Notes: generated by a model not told the origin, from the letters alone. A stretch of DNA of 64,000 nt from Shewanella benthica (GCA_023284085.1 JAKVHY010000014.1:62001-126000), one strand, 5' to 3'; shown: positions 24,207 through 34,644, numbered from the stretch's first letter. A program made the numbers and translations.

Positions 24207-24866
24207 TTAATTACTTAAGAATTCTGCGCGGGTCGCCGGGTTTGATTTGAAAATCCCACCCAGTGCGGTGGTAGTCGTCGAGCTGGTGGAGTCCATGATG
24301 CCACGAGACTTAACGCAGTAATGCACCGCATCCATCTTCACCGCCACATCTTTGGTTTCCAACAGAGTCTGTAAGGCCACTAACACCTGTTGAGTGAGGC
24401 GTTCCTGCACCTGAGGTCGTTGGGCAAAGAAACGCACGATACGGTTAATCTTGGACAGACCTATGATGTTCTTGCGTGGCAAATAAGCCACGGTCGCGAA
24501 ACCATCTATGGTGACCAGGTGATGCTCACAGGTACTGGTTAGGCTGATATCTTTGACCTTAACCATCTCATCGAAGCCCATCTTATTTTCTATGACGGTG
24601 ATCTTGGGAAAGTTAGCGTAATCTAAGCCGGAAAAAATCTCATCCACATACATCTTAGCGATTCGACGTGGGGTATCGATCAAACTGTCATCGGTCAGAT
24701 CCAGAGACATCAAGGTCAAGATCTCGCGCATATGATGCTCGATCTTCTCCTTACGCTCCTCTGCGCTGAATTCTGAAGGTAGCATAGGTGTCTCGAGTCC
24801 TCGGGCTAGTAAGGCCGTCTGAACTTGTATTGCTGACTCACTGAGCTGTGCTTCTTTCGATGTCAT
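24207..24866 (-). CDS. folE: GTP cyclohydrolase I
   Basis: The protein catalyses the first step of tetrahydrofolate synthesis, GTP to dihydroneopterin triphosphate. Zinc ligands lie in [13 protein letters not shown] and HYCVKSRG, and the family signatures [10 protein letters not shown] and [11 protein letters not shown] are present. I start at the ATG at 24866 (219 aa), which has GGAGG five bases upstream. A GTG four codons earlier overlaps that ribosome binding site and is less likely. It is a single gene, convergent with pyrE. Confidence 0.96.
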   Translation of the reverse strand: MTSKEAQLSESAIQVQTALLARGLETPMLPSEFSAEERKEKIEHHMREILTLMSLDLTDDSLIDTPRRIAKMYVDEIFSGLDYANFPKITVIENKMGFDEMVKVKDISLTSTCEHHLVTIDGFATVAYLPRKNIIGLSKINRIVRFFAQRPQVQERLTQQVLVALQTLLETKDVAVKMDAVHYCVKSRGIMDSTSSTTTTALGGIFKSNPATRAEFLSN

Positions 24867-25050
24867 AGTGTCCTCCACTATTCTGATAGTGGTTATTTTC
24901 GGTGCGTATTTATGGCTGTAAATGTCGAATGTTAATTCGATTTAGCTAAAAGCCATGGGCTAGTTAGCATGGTCGTAGAATAATAAACGGACGGGGAGGA
25001 TACCCTGAATCGATGATAAATTATACCCAGAAAAGGCCTAGATAGAGAAA

Positions 25051-25071
25051 AGCCGATACTCAGTATCGGCT
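25051..25071 (-). terminator. Terminator of the S9 peptidase gene
   Basis: AGCCGATA and TATCGGCT pair around a 5-base loop. On the minus strand the stem is followed by TTTTCTCT, just downstream of the peptidase stop at 25090. Confidence 0.75.
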
Positions 25072-25089
25072 GTTTAACGATCATTATGT

Positions 25090-27087
25090 CTATATATTCA
25101 GATTTTCTTTTAAGAAGCTCAACATTTCGTCATAATATTTTGCCCTATGGCTGTCGTTATAAAAGCCGTGGCCTTCGTTACTCATGACCAATTTCTTATA
25201 CGGATAGTTGATGGCTTTCAAACTGTCTTCTAGGGATTCAAGCTGCTCGACAGGGGCTCGCTCATCTTCTCCTCCATGTACCAATAACAATTTAACTTTA
25301 AGTTTGTCGACATTGTGACTGGGAGACATTTTGACCAGCATGGCTTCGTCGGTACCAAGTACTTGTTTCAGGTACTTTCTACCGGCCTTTCGTCCCTGAA
25401 CATCTCCTTCTTCAAACATCAATTCAAGATCATATACCCCAGCAAAACCAATAGCACATTGAAAAAGTTCAGGGGCTAGTATGGAGCTTTGTAGCGCCGA
25501 ATATCCGCCAAAACTTCCGCCGACGATACAGATCCGGTTTTTATCGACATATCCTTGCTCTATGACATAGCGAGTGGCATCTATGATGTCATATTGAATA
25601 TCAGTACCCCACTTCAGGTAACCTGCTGCTTGAAATGATTCGCCGTAGCCACCAGAACCGCGGAAGTTTACTTGTAGTACCGCCATTCCTTCTCTGGCAA
25701 GCATTTGATTTTGTGGATCGAAGCGCCACCAATCACGTGGGCCGTGTGGGCCGCCATGTGGGTTAACGACCAGAGGTAAATTTTTGGCATCTTTTCCATG
25801 GGGAAGTGTGATGTAGCCATGAATCAACTTACCGTCGCGGCTAGTAAAGCTAATTGGCTTTACCTCTGCCATGAGTTCAGGGTCTAGCCAACTTTTTTTA
25901 GAAGCGAGATATTCGAGGGTGATTTTTGTTGTATCAAACACATAGTAATCACCTGGGTTACGGTCATTAAAAGCCATGATGATCAGTTTTTTTGAGTGAC
26001 GCGACTCGCTAACGATGCGAACCTGATGACCGGGGATCGATGCTAACAGTTGTTTTAATAATTTAGCGTGACCCTCTTTTTTGTTCACAAAGGCATATTC
26101 AGGATAACCACTTTCAAACTCAACTGCATAGAGTTGTTTTGTTTCTTGGTTGATCCAAAAATTACTAGGGTCGACAGTCTCATCTTGAATTATTTGTTTT
26201 TTAAGGCCTGTTTCTAGGTTTATCTTATATACACCTAAAGTCTGCCCCTGTTCACGGCCTGCTGCATAAATACTATTTTTGTCATCGGCGAAGGAGATGG
26301 GGCTGAAGTCAGTGAGCTCAAGGTCGAGCTTATCGGTATTTTGCCAGTCACCATCTTTACGGTAAAAGATCTTAGTAATGTTGTTTTTATCTTCGCCAGT
26401 GACAAAACGTACTTCGCCATCGTTATCCGTTAAAAATCGAGAGTAGCCAATAGGCGCTCGAGTAATTTTTTTACGTGTCCCTTTATATAAATCAACCCGA
26501 TAAACATCCTGATGCTTTTCATAATCCAAATTTCTTGAACTGCTCCATGGGATGGCATTAACCAGCATATAGCGATTATCATCCGGTAGCGGATCTAAGA
26601 TATAAGCCGTGGCTCGAATAGGGGATTGTTTTTTTATATGGCTGCCTGTTTGTTTCTCGCCACCATTGTAGCCAAATAGATACTTTGCCTTAGAGCCATT
26701 TGCATTGACCGCGAAGAGCTCACCATAGTAAATAGGGTGGTCTTGCCAACCTTTGAGGTATTCTTTTTGCAGTACAATGCGTTCGTCATTTACCCATGCA
26801 TAATTACCGACTTGAGCATTGCCTGGAAAGAACACTGCGTGATGCATTTTTTTTGTTTTGGCATCGAGAATGAGTAGTTTATTTTTTCCATCATGTTTAG
26901 TTATCGCGCTGATATAGTCGCCTGTCGGAGATATTTTTATATCTGAAAATTCAGCACCGCGGCTAAATTTTTGGGCGATAAGCGAGGTTTCGGCGGCAAG
27001 TGATGTGGCTAGTAGACTAAAGCTAATAAGCAGTAAGCCAAGTGGGCGCGTGAGTCTTATGTGACTTCCATGTAATGTGATTTTCAT
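25090..27087 (-). CDS. Secreted S9-family (prolyl oligopeptidase-like) peptidase
   Basis: The 665-aa protein has a signal peptide (residues ~1-32, LGLLLISFSLLATSLAAE), a beta-propeller-like middle, and a C-terminal alpha/beta-hydrolase domain. The catalytic Ser is in GGSFGGYS (~524), Asp in HGGEDERAP (~605) and His in NEGHGF (~640). It should be a periplasmic or exported dipeptidyl-peptidase or acylaminoacyl-peptidase type enzyme. I chose the ATG at 27087 because it begins the signal peptide and has GGAAG upstream. A longer frame to 27267 would overlap slmA. Confidence 0.88.
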   Translation of the reverse strand: MKITLHGSHIRLTRPLGLLLISFSLLATSLAAETSLIAQKFSRGAEFSDIKISPTGDYISAITKHDGKNKLLILDAKTKKMHHAVFFPGNAQVGNYAWVNDERIVLQKEYLKGWQDHPIYYGELFAVNANGSKAKYLFGYNGGEKQTGSHIKKQSPIRATAYILDPLPDDNRYMLVNAIPWSSSRNLDYEKHQDVYRVDLYKGTRKKITRAPIGYSRFLTDNDGEVRFVTGEDKNNITKIFYRKDGDWQNTDKLDLELTDFSPISFADDKNSIYAAGREQGQTLGVYKINLETGLKKQIIQDETVDPSNFWINQETKQLYAVEFESGYPEYAFVNKKEGHAKLLKQLLASIPGHQVRIVSESRHSKKLIIMAFNDRNPGDYYVFDTTKITLEYLASKKSWLDPELMAEVKPISFTSRDGKLIHGYITLPHGKDAKNLPLVVNPHGGPHGPRDWWRFDPQNQMLAREGMAVLQVNFRGSGGYGESFQAAGYLKWGTDIQYDIIDATRYVIEQGYVDKNRICIVGGSFGGYSALQSSILAPELFQCAIGFAGVYDLELMFEEGDVQGRKAGRKYLKQVLGTDEAMLVKMSPSHNVDKLKVKLLLVHGGEDERAPVEQLESLEDSLKAINYPYKKLVMSNEGHGFYNDSHRAKYYDEMLSFLKENLNI

Positions 27088-27230
27088 GTGTGTAACTTCC
27101 GTGTGGTGTAAATGTAAGCATTTCGTTTGATGGTAAGACAAAAGCCTTAGATGTTCAATAGAAACAAAGGAGTTGAAACAGAAGGAATCTGAAGAATAAG
27201 TGACGGCTGGGCCGCCACTTAGGTTGTTCT

Positions 27231-27824
27231 TTAACTTTGTAACAGTTGCTGTTGAATAAATATCCACTGTTGGTCGAAGTGCTGAGTCGGTTTTTGCTTG
27301 AACTCGCTGCGAACAAATTGAGCGATACGTCCTTCGGCGACGGCGAGTAATAGATTCGCCAGAATCGCCTCGTCCAGTTTGAAGCCCTTGCCTTCACGTA
27401 AGGTCTTCTCGCGGAGGATCTGTTTCAGATGGGTCTCTATCTTACAAAATATCAAATTAACCCGGCTGCGCAGGCGTTCATTTTCACCTAACAGGGCGTC
27501 GCCATTGAGAATTCGAGAGATCCCCGGGTTACGCTCGGAGAATATAAGCAGCAGTTGCAGCAATAACTGGCAGCGTTTCATGGTGTCTTTCTCCTCATCC
27601 ATGATGAGGTTGATGCGTGACAGCAGCGACTCTTCGATAAAGTCGATTAAGCCTTCAAACATGCGGGCCTTACTCGGAAAGTGACGATATAAGGCCGCCT
27701 CGGATACACCAACTTCGGCAGCGAGTTTGGCTGTGGTAATTCTTTGTCCTGGATTGGTTTCTAGCATGGTGGCTAGACATTGGAGAATATGTTCGCGGCG
27801 ATTAATTTTTGGGCTTGCAGCCAT
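27231..27824 (-). CDS. slmA: Nucleoid occlusion factor SlmA
   Basis: The 197-aa TetR-family protein has an N-terminal HTH ([20 protein letters not shown], residues ~28-47) and the conserved SlmA body ([20 protein letters not shown]). SlmA binds specific chromosomal sites and blocks FtsZ ring assembly over the nucleoid. It lies downstream of dut on the same strand, the usual order coaBC-dut-slmA. The length equals that of E. coli SlmA (198 aa). Confidence 0.95.
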   Translation of the reverse strand: MAASPKINRREHILQCLATMLETNPGQRITTAKLAAEVGVSEAALYRHFPSKARMFEGLIDFIEESLLSRINLIMDEEKDTMKRCQLLLQLLLIFSERNPGISRILNGDALLGENERLRSRVNLIFCKIETHLKQILREKTLREGKGFKLDEAILANLLLAVAEGRIAQFVRSEFKQKPTQHFDQQWIFIQQQLLQS

Positions 27825-27919
27825 TTAGTTTTCCTTCACTCGAATACGACAGGAGCTAGGTGATATTTTCATTTGCCTTTGAATGGAGCTTAGGCAAATG
27901 AATGTCACTCTTATTGATC

Positions 27920-27954
27920 ACACTCAGTTAGCTAATATTTAGCTGACTGAGTGT
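27920..27954. terminator. Hairpin between dut and slmA
   Basis: Two 16-base arms (27920-27935 and 27939-27954) pair with one wobble, starting ACACTCAG and ending CTGAGTGT. TTTTTCT follows on the plus strand. On the minus strand, the direction of dut and slmA, there is no T-run, so it may weaken rather than stop read-through. Confidence 0.5.
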
Positions 27955-27958
27955 TTTT

Positions 27959-28417
27959 CTATTGGGTACCTGAGTGGCCAAAGCCACCTTCGCCACGACT
28001 TGAATTATCAAATTCATCGACAAGCTTAAATTCAGCCTGTATTACCGGCACAAAGACCAGTTGGGCTAACCTGTCACCTATCTCTAAGGTAAAAGGTTTA
28101 CTGCCTCTGTTCCAGCAAGAGACCATAAGGGGGCCTTGGTAGTCGGAGTCGATCAGGCCGACTAAATTTCCAAGCACTATGCCATGTTTATGGCCTAAGC
28201 CCGATCGCGGTAAAATCATGGCCGCAAGTCCGGGATCGGCAACATGAATCGAAATACCGGTTGGAATTAAGATGGTTTCACCCGGCTCGACGATCATACT
28301 TGTCTCAATCATGGCCCTAAGGTCCATACCCGCACTGCCTGGTGTTGCGTAGGCGGGGAGAGGGTACTGTGAACCGATACGCGAATCGAGGATTTTAACT
28401 TCTATGGGTGTCTTCAT
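27959..28417 (-). CDS. dut: Deoxyuridine 5'-triphosphate nucleotidohydrolase
   Basis: The 152-aa trimeric dUTPase carries all five motifs: [35 protein letters not shown] and the C-terminal [10 protein letters not shown]. It hydrolyses dUTP to dUMP and PPi, keeping uracil out of DNA and feeding dTMP synthesis. Its start overlaps the coaBC stop by 4 bases, so the two are translationally coupled. Confidence 0.97.
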   Translation of the reverse strand: MKTPIEVKILDSRIGSQYPLPAYATPGSAGMDLRAMIETSMIVEPGETILIPTGISIHVADPGLAAMILPRSGLGHKHGIVLGNLVGLIDSDYQGPLMVSCWNRGSKPFTLEIGDRLAQLVFVPVIQAEFKLVDEFDNSSRGEGGFGHSGTQ

Positions 28418-29703
28418 TTCTTGTCATCTTTTAAAATGGCTATTCGTTCGGCGACGATGCCGAGTAGTTGGCCAGCCAAGGTTTGCTTATCAGTTGCCGG
28501 AAGATCTTTTTGGCCCTTGGCCCAAATGACCTTGAGTGCATTATTATCGGCATTGAAGCCCAACTCAGGGTTAGACACATCATTGGCGGCTATCATATCG
28601 AGTTTCTTGCGCACCAGTTTATCTTTAGCGTAGCGTTCGACATCTTGGGTCTCGGCGGCAAATCCTAAAGTAAATGGTCTTGGACTATGGCTGGCAACGG
28701 TGGCTAAGATATCAGGATTTCTTACCAAGGCAAGCTGCATATCCTTGGATGATTTTTTTATCTTATCTGTTGCGACATCCGCCACTCGATAATCGGCCAC
28801 GGCGGCGCAACCGATGAAGATATCGTGATTGTCGACCCGGCTCATCACGGCCTCGAGCATGTCTTGGGTCGAGATAACATCGACTCGTTTGACCCCAGCT
28901 GGTGTCGCCAGGTTGACGGGTCCGGAGATTAAGGTGACCTCGGCGCCCATGTCGGCTGCCGCTTTAGCGATGGCGAAGCCCATCTTCCCCGAGCTATGAT
29001 TGGAGATATAACGCACAGGATCAATTGCTTCTCGCGTCGGTCCGGCAGTCAGCAGTAGTGAGTGGCCCGCCAGTAATTTAGGCGTGAAAAATTGCACTGT
29101 CAGAGCGACGATATCTAAAGGTTCGAGCATGCGTCCCGGGCCTATTTCGCCACAGGCCTGGCTGCCGGATGCGGGTCCCCAAATCCTAAGACCGCGTTTG
29201 GCTAAGTTTGCCAGGTTGTCTTGCGTCGCCTGATTGCGATACATCTGCTGGTTCATCGCCGGGCAAAGTATCACGGGGGCCTCGGTAGCTAAGCAAGTGG
29301 TGGTAATAAGCTCATCGGCCATACCTGCGTTTATTCGGGCTATCAGGTTGGCAGTTGCTGGGGCGACAATCACCAGATCCGCCCACCGAGCCAGCTCTAT
29401 ATGACCCATGGCCGCTTCGGCCCTAGTATCGAGTAGATCCGATGCCACCGGATATCCCGATAAGGCTTGCAAGGTAAGTGGAGTGATAAATTCCTTCGCG
29501 CTCTGACTCATTACTACACGTACGTCGAAGCCGCGCTCTTTTAAGCGTCGGATAAGATCGGCAGATTTATAGGCCGCGATTCCGCCGCCTATAGCGAGTA
29601 GGATATTTTTATTGGTCTGGCTTGAAGACTGATTTGAAATCTTACTTTGGCTCATACTTTTGCTCATAGACGGTGGCTCATAAGGATGACTCATGAGCAA
29701 CAA
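28414..29703 (-). CDS. coaBC: Bifunctional CoaBC (PPC decarboxylase / PPC synthetase)
   Basis: The protein is up to 429 aa. The N-terminal flavoprotein half ([31 protein letters not shown]) is the phosphopantothenoylcysteine decarboxylase, and the C-terminal half ([34 protein letters not shown]) is the synthetase. Together they make 4'-phosphopantetheine for coenzyme A. The frame has about 30 extra Ser/Gln-rich residues before the domain and several in-frame ATGs (29694, 29667, 29655); none has a strong ribosome binding site, so the start is uncertain. It is coupled to dut. Confidence 0.93.
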   Translation of the reverse strand: MLLMSHPYEPPSMSKSMSQSKISNQSSSQTNKNILLAIGGGIAAYKSADLIRRLKERGFDVRVVMSQSAKEFITPLTLQALSGYPVASDLLDTRAEAAMGHIELARWADLVIVAPATANLIARINAGMADELITTTCLATEAPVILCPAMNQQMYRNQATQDNLANLAKRGLRIWGPASGSQACGEIGPGRMLEPLDIVALTVQFFTPKLLAGHSLLLTAGPTREAIDPVRYISNHSSGKMGFAIAKAAADMGAEVTLISGPVNLATPAGVKRVDVISTQDMLEAVMSRVDNHDIFIGCAAVADYRVADVATDKIKKSSKDMQLALVRNPDILATVASHSPRPFTLGFAAETQDVERYAKDKLVRKKLDMIAANDVSNPELGFNADNNALKVIWAKGQKDLPATDKQTLAGQLLGIVAERIAILKDDKK

Positions 29704-29822
29704 TGCAGTCGCTAAATTGAATTGCTGCCTAAGATATCACAAAGCTTAGGCAGTGGAGGATACAAGTTTTAGAAAACTCGACCATACTCTGCAGAAGATA
29801 AAAAATCACGCAAGGAGGGGTG

Positions 29823-30500
29823 ATGGGGATCAAAGATTGGCCGCCGGGTGAGGGGCCGCGAGATAAATTACTGAGTCATGGAGCGGGTCAGTTATCAGAT
29901 TCTGAGCTGTTAGCTGTGGTGCTTAGAAATGGCTTAAAGGGATTAAGTGCCGTTCAATTAGCTAGGAATCTAATTGCAGAGTTCGGCGGGATCAGGGAGC
30001 TACTGAAGGCGTCTCAGCATGAAGTTTGTAAATTGCCTGGTATGGGACCGGTAAAGTTTGCTCAAATTCAGGCTGCGGCCGAGTTGAGTACCCGGATTTC
30101 GGCGGAAAAGTTAAAAAGAGGCAAAATATTGAGTGATCCTGATTTAACTCGGGACTATTTAATGAGACAATTGCAGGATCGTGCCTATGAAGTGTTCGCC
30201 ATTTTGTTGTTGGACAGTCAGCACCGAGTCATTCAGTTTGTTGAATTATTCCGTGGCACCATAGATTCGGCGTCAGTTTATCCACGAGATGTGGTGTGTC
30301 TGGTGCTTGAGAAAAAAGCCGCGGCCGTGATTGTCTGCCACAACCATCCATCTGGAGTTGCGGAGCCAAGCTTGGCCGATAGGCGAATTACTGAGCGATT
30401 AAAGTGTGCCTTGGCAACCATAGATGTTTCCTTGTTAGACCATATGGTTGTAGGCGATCGCGAGATAGTTTCATTTGCAGAGCGGGGATGGATAGACTAA
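29823..30500 (+). CDS. radC: RadC family JAB-domain protein (chromosomal)
   Basis: The 225-aa protein has an N-terminal UPF0758/HhH region (GEGPRDKLLSHG, LPGMGPVKFAQIQAA) and a C-terminal JAB domain with HNHPSG and an Asp (SLADRR) as zinc ligands. RadC was once thought a repair protein; its biochemical role is unsettled. I use the ATG at 29823, spaced well from AAGGAGG. A GTG directly before it is too close. It is divergent from coaBC and upstream of rpmB, the conserved enterobacterial and Shewanella order. A short paralogue is in the island. Confidence 0.95.
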   Translation: MGIKDWPPGEGPRDKLLSHGAGQLSDSELLAVVLRNGLKGLSAVQLARNLIAEFGGIRELLKASQHEVCKLPGMGPVKFAQIQAAAELSTRISAEKLKRGKILSDPDLTRDYLMRQLQDRAYEVFAILLLDSQHRVIQFVELFRGTIDSASVYPRDVVCLVLEKKAAAVIVCHNHPSGVAEPSLADRRITERLKCALATIDVSLLDHMVVGDREIVSFAERGWID

Positions 30501-30628
30501 CTATTCCTTGATCTTTGCTTTTAGATCCTGTATAAAATGCGCCCTCTGTTGTGTGCCTCAGGCGACGGCCGTGTTCGAGGTGCATTAATGCTCGAGCGTT
30601 AAAATATATTGTTTTGGAGAAGTTTGAC

Positions 30629-30865
30629 ATGTCAAGAGTATGCCAAGTAACTGGCAAGAAACCAATGGTTGGTAACAACCGCTCGCACGCGAAGAATTCT
30701 ACGCGTCGTCGTTTTTTACCTAACCTACAAAACCATCGTTTTTGGTTAGAAGGCGAGAAGCGCTTCGTTAAGCTACGTCTTACCCCTAAAGGTATGCGTA
30801 TTATCGATAAGAAAGGTATTGAAGTTGTTGTTGCAGAACTTCGTGCACGCGGCGAGAAGGTATAA
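30629..30865 (+). CDS. rpmB: Ribosomal protein bL28
   Basis: The 78-aa protein ([30 protein letters not shown]) is the large-subunit protein L28, normal in length. A GGAGAAG ribosome binding site is upstream. It is followed 6 bp later by rpmG, and a terminator closes the pair. Confidence 0.98.
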   Translation: MSRVCQVTGKKPMVGNNRSHAKNSTRRRFLPNLQNHRFWLEGEKRFVKLRLTPKGMRIIDKKGIEVVVAELRARGEKV

Positions 30866-30871
30866 TAAACC

Positions 30872-31045
30872 ATGGCTAAATCTAAAAGTAATCGTGAGAA
30901 GATCAAGCTAGTTTCTAGCGCTAAGACTGGTCATTTCTACACGACTGAAAAGAACAAACGTAACATGCCTGAAAAGATGGAAATCAAGAAATTTGATCCC
31001 GTTATCCGTAAGCACGTTATGTACAAAGAAGCTAAAATCAAGTAA
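30872..31045 (+). CDS. rpmG: Ribosomal protein bL33
   Basis: The 57-aa frame ([34 protein letters not shown]) is the large-subunit protein L33. It was read directly from the sequence because it is too short for many gene-finding thresholds. It lacks the Cys zinc knuckle, so it is the C-minus form. It is co-transcribed with rpmB. Confidence 0.98.
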   Translation: MAKSKSNREKIKLVSSAKTGHFYTTEKNKRNMPEKMEIKKFDPVIRKHVMYKEAKIK

Positions 31046-31069
31046 TAACTTGTTGTTAACTTCTAATAA

Positions 31070-31096
31070 AGCCCCTGATTCAGGGGCTTTTTTTTG
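31070..31096 (+). terminator. Terminator of rpmB-rpmG
   Basis: AGCCCCTG and CAGGGGCT pair with a 3-base loop (31070-31088) and are followed by a run of eight T. It is a strong Rho-independent terminator 25 bp after rpmG. Confidence 0.95.
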
Positions 31097-31250
31097 CTTA
31101 AAATTTAGTTTGTTCAACTCATTGTCATATAGATCAAGTAAGATGAATAATCTAAATTGTTATTCATTTGTGCTTTTTTCATTTTATTAGTCCACGCCCT
31201 ATTTTAAAACAGTTTTTACATATCTATAGTTAAATATAAATGCTTTTATT

Positions 31251-31266
31251 TTGCATTAAAATGCAA
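31251..31266. promoter_or_regulatory. Candidate ArgR box upstream of argA
   Basis: TTGCATT (31251-31257) and AATGCAA (31260-31266) form a symmetric 16-bp site. A second, looser TGCATAAATGAATC lies at the argA start. ArgR boxes are 18-bp palindromes of the TGAAT-N4-ATTCA type, often in tandem, so this placement fits arginine repression of argA. The match to consensus is partial. Confidence 0.4.
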
Positions 31267-31313
31267 TATCATGCTTGTTATAGCCTACGGCTGTGGCCGT
31301 CTGTTTTGCATAA

Positions 31314-32657
31314 ATGAATCAAAGTGAGAATATATTCGTGCGTACCACTGAACTCGTTGATGGATTTCGTCACTCAGCTTCCTACGTCAATTCCCATAGG
31401 GGCAAGACCTTTGTGGTGATGCTTGGGGGCGAGGCGTTAGCTAACAAACAATTTCGTTCGATCATTAATGATATTGCCCTCTTGCATAGTCTGGGGATCA
31501 AGATTGTTCTGGTGCATGGTGCCAGGCCGCAGATTGATGAGGCTTTGGCGGACAAAGCCATCCTGCCTGAGTACTACAATGGCGTAAGGATCACCGACGA
31601 AGATGCCTTTAAGGTGATCAAACAAGTTGTGGGTGGACTGCAGCTGGATATTACCGCCAGGCTCTCCATGAGTCTGAGTAATACTCCGATGCAGGGGGCG
31701 CAGATCAATGTGGTGAGTGGTAATTTCGTTATCGCTCAGCCTCTTGGTGTCGATGATGGTGTCGACTATTGCCTGAGTGGCAAGGTCAGACGTATCGATG
31801 TGCAAGGCCTCAAGGGGCAGCTGGAAAGTAATAGCATAGTGTTACTCGGGCCCGTTGCCGCCTCTGTTACGGGAGAGAGCTTTAATCTGACCGCCGAAGA
31901 GGTCGCCACTCAGATCGCTGTGAAACTCAAAGCCGATAAGATGATAGGTTTTAGCTCACAGAAAGGCATCCTGGATAGCACAGGTCAGGTGCTGGCTGAG
32001 TTGATGCCAAATGATGCTCAAGCTATCTTGAACGATTTAGACTTAAGCTCGAGTGTCTGTCGAGGTACTAAAGCCTTTCTCAAGGCCAGCATAGATGCTT
32101 GCCGAAATGGTGTCTCCCGGTGTCACTTCGTTAGTTACCTGGATGATGGTGCCTTGTTGCAGGAGCTCTTCTCCAGAGATGGCATAGGTACCCAGATTGT
32201 AACCGAGAGTGCCGAACGTCTGCGTCGTGCCGGTATTGGCGATATCGGCGGGATCTTAGATCTGATCCGTCCGTTAGAGCAGAAGGGCATTCTAGTCCGT
32301 CGTTCCCGTGAGCAGCTGGAGATGGAGATTGAGCAGTTTATGCTTATCGAACGCGATAATCTGGTCATAGGCTGCGCGGCCTTCTACCCGTTCGAGGAAG
32401 ACAATGCCGGTGAGTTTGCCTGTCTGGTGGTGCATCCAGAATACCGGGATGCCGACAGGGGCAGCATACTGCTGAAGAATATTATCGGTCAGGCTAGAGT
32501 TAGGGGCTATTCAAAATTGTTTGCCCTGACCACGCGTAGCATTCATTGGTTCTTGGAACAGGGTTTCGATATCGTTGATGTGGAAACCTTGCCCGATAAG
32601 AAGAAGCAACTGTACAACTATCAAAGAAAATCCAAGATACTCGCCTTAGAACTATAA
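31314..32657 (+). CDS. argA: N-acetylglutamate synthase
   Basis: The 447-aa protein has an N-terminal amino-acid-kinase-like domain ([24 protein letters not shown]) and a C-terminal GNAT acetyltransferase domain ([17 protein letters not shown]) near residues 375-395. It makes N-acetylglutamate from glutamate and acetyl-CoA, the first step of arginine synthesis, and is normally inhibited by arginine through the kinase-like domain. It is monocistronic, with a strong terminator after it and ArgR-like sites before it. Confidence 0.96.
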   Translation: MNQSENIFVRTTELVDGFRHSASYVNSHRGKTFVVMLGGEALANKQFRSIINDIALLHSLGIKIVLVHGARPQIDEALADKAILPEYYNGVRITDEDAFKVIKQVVGGLQLDITARLSMSLSNTPMQGAQINVVSGNFVIAQPLGVDDGVDYCLSGKVRRIDVQGLKGQLESNSIVLLGPVAASVTGESFNLTAEEVATQIAVKLKADKMIGFSSQKGILDSTGQVLAELMPNDAQAILNDLDLSSSVCRGTKAFLKASIDACRNGVSRCHFVSYLDDGALLQELFSRDGIGTQIVTESAERLRRAGIGDIGGILDLIRPLEQKGILVRRSREQLEMEIEQFMLIERDNLVIGCAAFYPFEEDNAGEFACLVVHPEYRDADRGSILLKNIIGQARVRGYSKLFALTTRSIHWFLEQGFDIVDVETLPDKKKQLYNYQRKSKILALEL

Positions 32658-32679
32658 GGTTCTGAGTCGCTGTAGATAG

Positions 32680-32706
32680 AAAATGCCAGCATTTGCTGGC
32701 ATTTTT
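32680..32706 (+). terminator. Terminator of argA
   Basis: AAAATGCCAGC and GCTGGCATTTTT pair around a 4-base loop with a T-run, 22 bp after argA and 26 bp from the convergent regulator stop, so it may serve both genes. Confidence 0.9.
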
Positions 32707-32731
32707 ATTGGGAATTGATCTGTCTAATGAT

Positions 32732-33454
32732 TCATTTGTCAGCCTGAGCTCTCAGGTATGCGGTATTGATGAGGATCTTTCGATATCCTATGCTGATAAA
32801 GCCATCCTTCTCTAATCCCACAAGTAGTTTATTGGCAGTTTGGCGTGACAGGTTGAGGAAGGAGGCCAAGTGTTCCTGAGTAACATCCACCTGTAACCAG
32901 CCGGGCTTGTCATCCATGGGCGTTGCACTGATCTGTGCCAGGATCTGGATCAGCATGCTGGCTCTGTCGCTGAGAGAATGCAGGGAGACAAACTCGGTCC
33001 AGCTCATGAGTAACTTAAATTGACGGTTAATCTCCGCCATTATCTTGGGGTATAAGTTGGGGTTCTTGCTACATAGTTTTCGTATTGCGATACCCGGGAT
33101 GACTATGATGTCTGAGTTCGCTGTGGCCACCCAATCATGGGACAAGGCTTGGTCATCGAAACAGGATATCCAGCCGATCCATCGGTTCGGTCCTATGGGA
33201 GGAAATCTCACCTCTTTACCGTCTAAGCTAGTGGCGACTATGTTTAAGCTGCCCTTGATCACGAACCTAATCTGATCTCCCACATCTTCTCTATGAGCAA
33301 TAACTGTTTCATTATCATAATGATAAATCTTGAGTTGTTTAAGAATGTAATCGACATCCTCAGACTTACAGGCATTAAAGACCTCCGAGCATTTCAGAAA
33401 ATCTTTAAGCTGTTCATCGGTGACTTTTATCTGAGATTGTCTATTTGGCGACAA
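32732..33454 (-). CDS. Crp/Fnr-family transcriptional regulator
   Basis: The 240-aa protein has a cyclic-nucleotide-binding-like sensor domain (residues ~25-140, including GSLNIVATSLDGKEVRF) and a C-terminal winged HTH (VTQEHLASFLNLSRQTANKL, ~193-212). It lacks the Fnr cysteine cluster and the full CRP cAMP-binding phosphate cassette, so the ligand is unknown. The start is TTG at 33454 with AGAGGG six bases upstream; no ATG occurs nearby. It is divergent from the broken secreted-protein/TonB receptor remnant, which it may once have regulated. Confidence 0.85.
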   Translation of the reverse strand: MSPNRQSQIKVTDEQLKDFLKCSEVFNACKSEDVDYILKQLKIYHYDNETVIAHREDVGDQIRFVIKGSLNIVATSLDGKEVRFPPIGPNRWIGWISCFDDQALSHDWVATANSDIIVIPGIAIRKLCSKNPNLYPKIMAEINRQFKLLMSWTEFVSLHSLSDRASMLIQILAQISATPMDDKPGWLQVDVTQEHLASFLNLSRQTANKLLVGLEKDGFISIGYRKILINTAYLRAQADK

Positions 33455-33541
33455 TTGACCCTCTCTATATCGACTAGGTTAATAAGCTACATACTTTTAC
33501 GAAAATGTAACATCTGTGTTTCATTTCCGATGGGGAGAAAG

Positions 33542-34024
33542 ATGAGTTACGCAATGACTAATATAATAAACACGCATCGCCTTAAATGGATATCTGTTTT
33601 TTTTCTAGGCATCAGCAGTCTGTCAGTTCAGGCTTCGCCTCAAGTACAGACACAGGCGTTAGACTATGAGAAGCCGACATCCGATGTCGGTGGCCCACGT
33701 ACCTGTTTCTGGAATCGAGGCCCTTTCAGTGCCGATCCCTATATCAATGTGGCCTATCCGGATGCAAACGTCTTCTATTGGGCGGCGACTTTCACTATAC
33801 CTAAGGGAGCTAAGTTGCAGATCGATGGTGAGTTTGCCCATGCACGCTACCAGTCATTGATCAGCTATGACGAAGGTGGGCGTCCTATGGACTCGGTTGC
33901 CGATTATCTGGTGGCACCTAAGCTGAATAATATTAATCCTTATCAGGCTGGCGCCGATCGTCAGGCAGAGAAACGCAGTTACCGCATCGCGGTGCAGACT
34001 GGCATGCCGCCGATCTTAACCTAG
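33542..34024 (+). pseudogene. 5' fragment of a secreted-protein gene
   Basis: The frame starts at ATG 33542 after GGGGAGAAAG and has a signal peptide (WISVFFLGISSLSVQA), then a mature region with TCFWNRGPFSADPY and FYWAATFTIPKGAKL. I do not recognise a named family, though it looks like the N-terminus of a much larger periplasmic protein. The clean coding sequence breaks off around residue 155 (IAVQTG) and reads only a few more codons to a stop. From that point the DNA codes, in another frame, for the end of a TonB-dependent receptor. It is therefore a truncated gene. Confidence 0.75.
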
Positions 34025-34644
34025 CGCTATTTTATATGGAGTTCAGCGATCTGCAGACATCGACATTCGATGGCAGCACAGGCTTCTATGTGGAAAATGG
34101 TGCCAAGGCAACCTCCTTCGGCCTGGAGCTGGATGGTCGTTGGGCGTTTGCCGATGATTGGTTATGGTCGGGAAGTCTGGGTTTACTCGATTTCAGTTGG
34201 GATGAGTTTACCGGTGCCAAGTGTTTTACTAGTTTGAGTCAAACATCGGAACTGGTGGAGGCTAATGGCAGCTCTTGTGACCTGTCAGGCCAGTCAAATG
34301 CTCTGTCGCCTAAGGTTTCGGGGAGCACCTGGCTCGAGTATCGTACCGAGTTGAGTAGCGACTATGACATTCGACTGATGGCGGAGACTGTGTTTAAGTC
34401 CAGCTACTTCACCAACGCTGATCTTAATCCTTATACCGAGCAGGCTGCATTTGCTAAATACAATGCGCAGATAGCCCTGATCAATACCGATTCGGATTGG
34501 CAGTTGGGCTTGATACTGAAAAACTTGAGTGATGAGATCACCATCAATAGTTCCTATGATATGCCGTTTACTCCAGGAGGTTACGTGGTTGATACCGAGC
34601 CTGGGCGCAGTGCGACTCTGCAGTTTAGCTATAAGTTCGAATAG
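34009..34644 (+). pseudogene. 3' fragment of a TonB-dependent receptor gene
   Basis: The frame codes for the C-terminal ~210 residues of an outer-membrane beta-barrel: NLALFYMEFSDLQ, ATSFGLELDGRW, LKNLSDEITINSSYD, and a final FSYKFE ending in an aromatic residue as outer-membrane proteins do. The TonB box, plug and most of the barrel (over 500 residues) are missing. It joins the secreted-protein fragment near 34000-34010, so a deletion between two formerly separate genes is the simplest explanation. A terminator follows. Confidence 0.85.

Noticed and set aside
33293-33541. N-terminal extension of the secreted-protein fragment
   Set aside because: It is antisense to the Crp-like gene. The signal peptide and the GGGGAG ribosome binding site point to the ATG at 33542.
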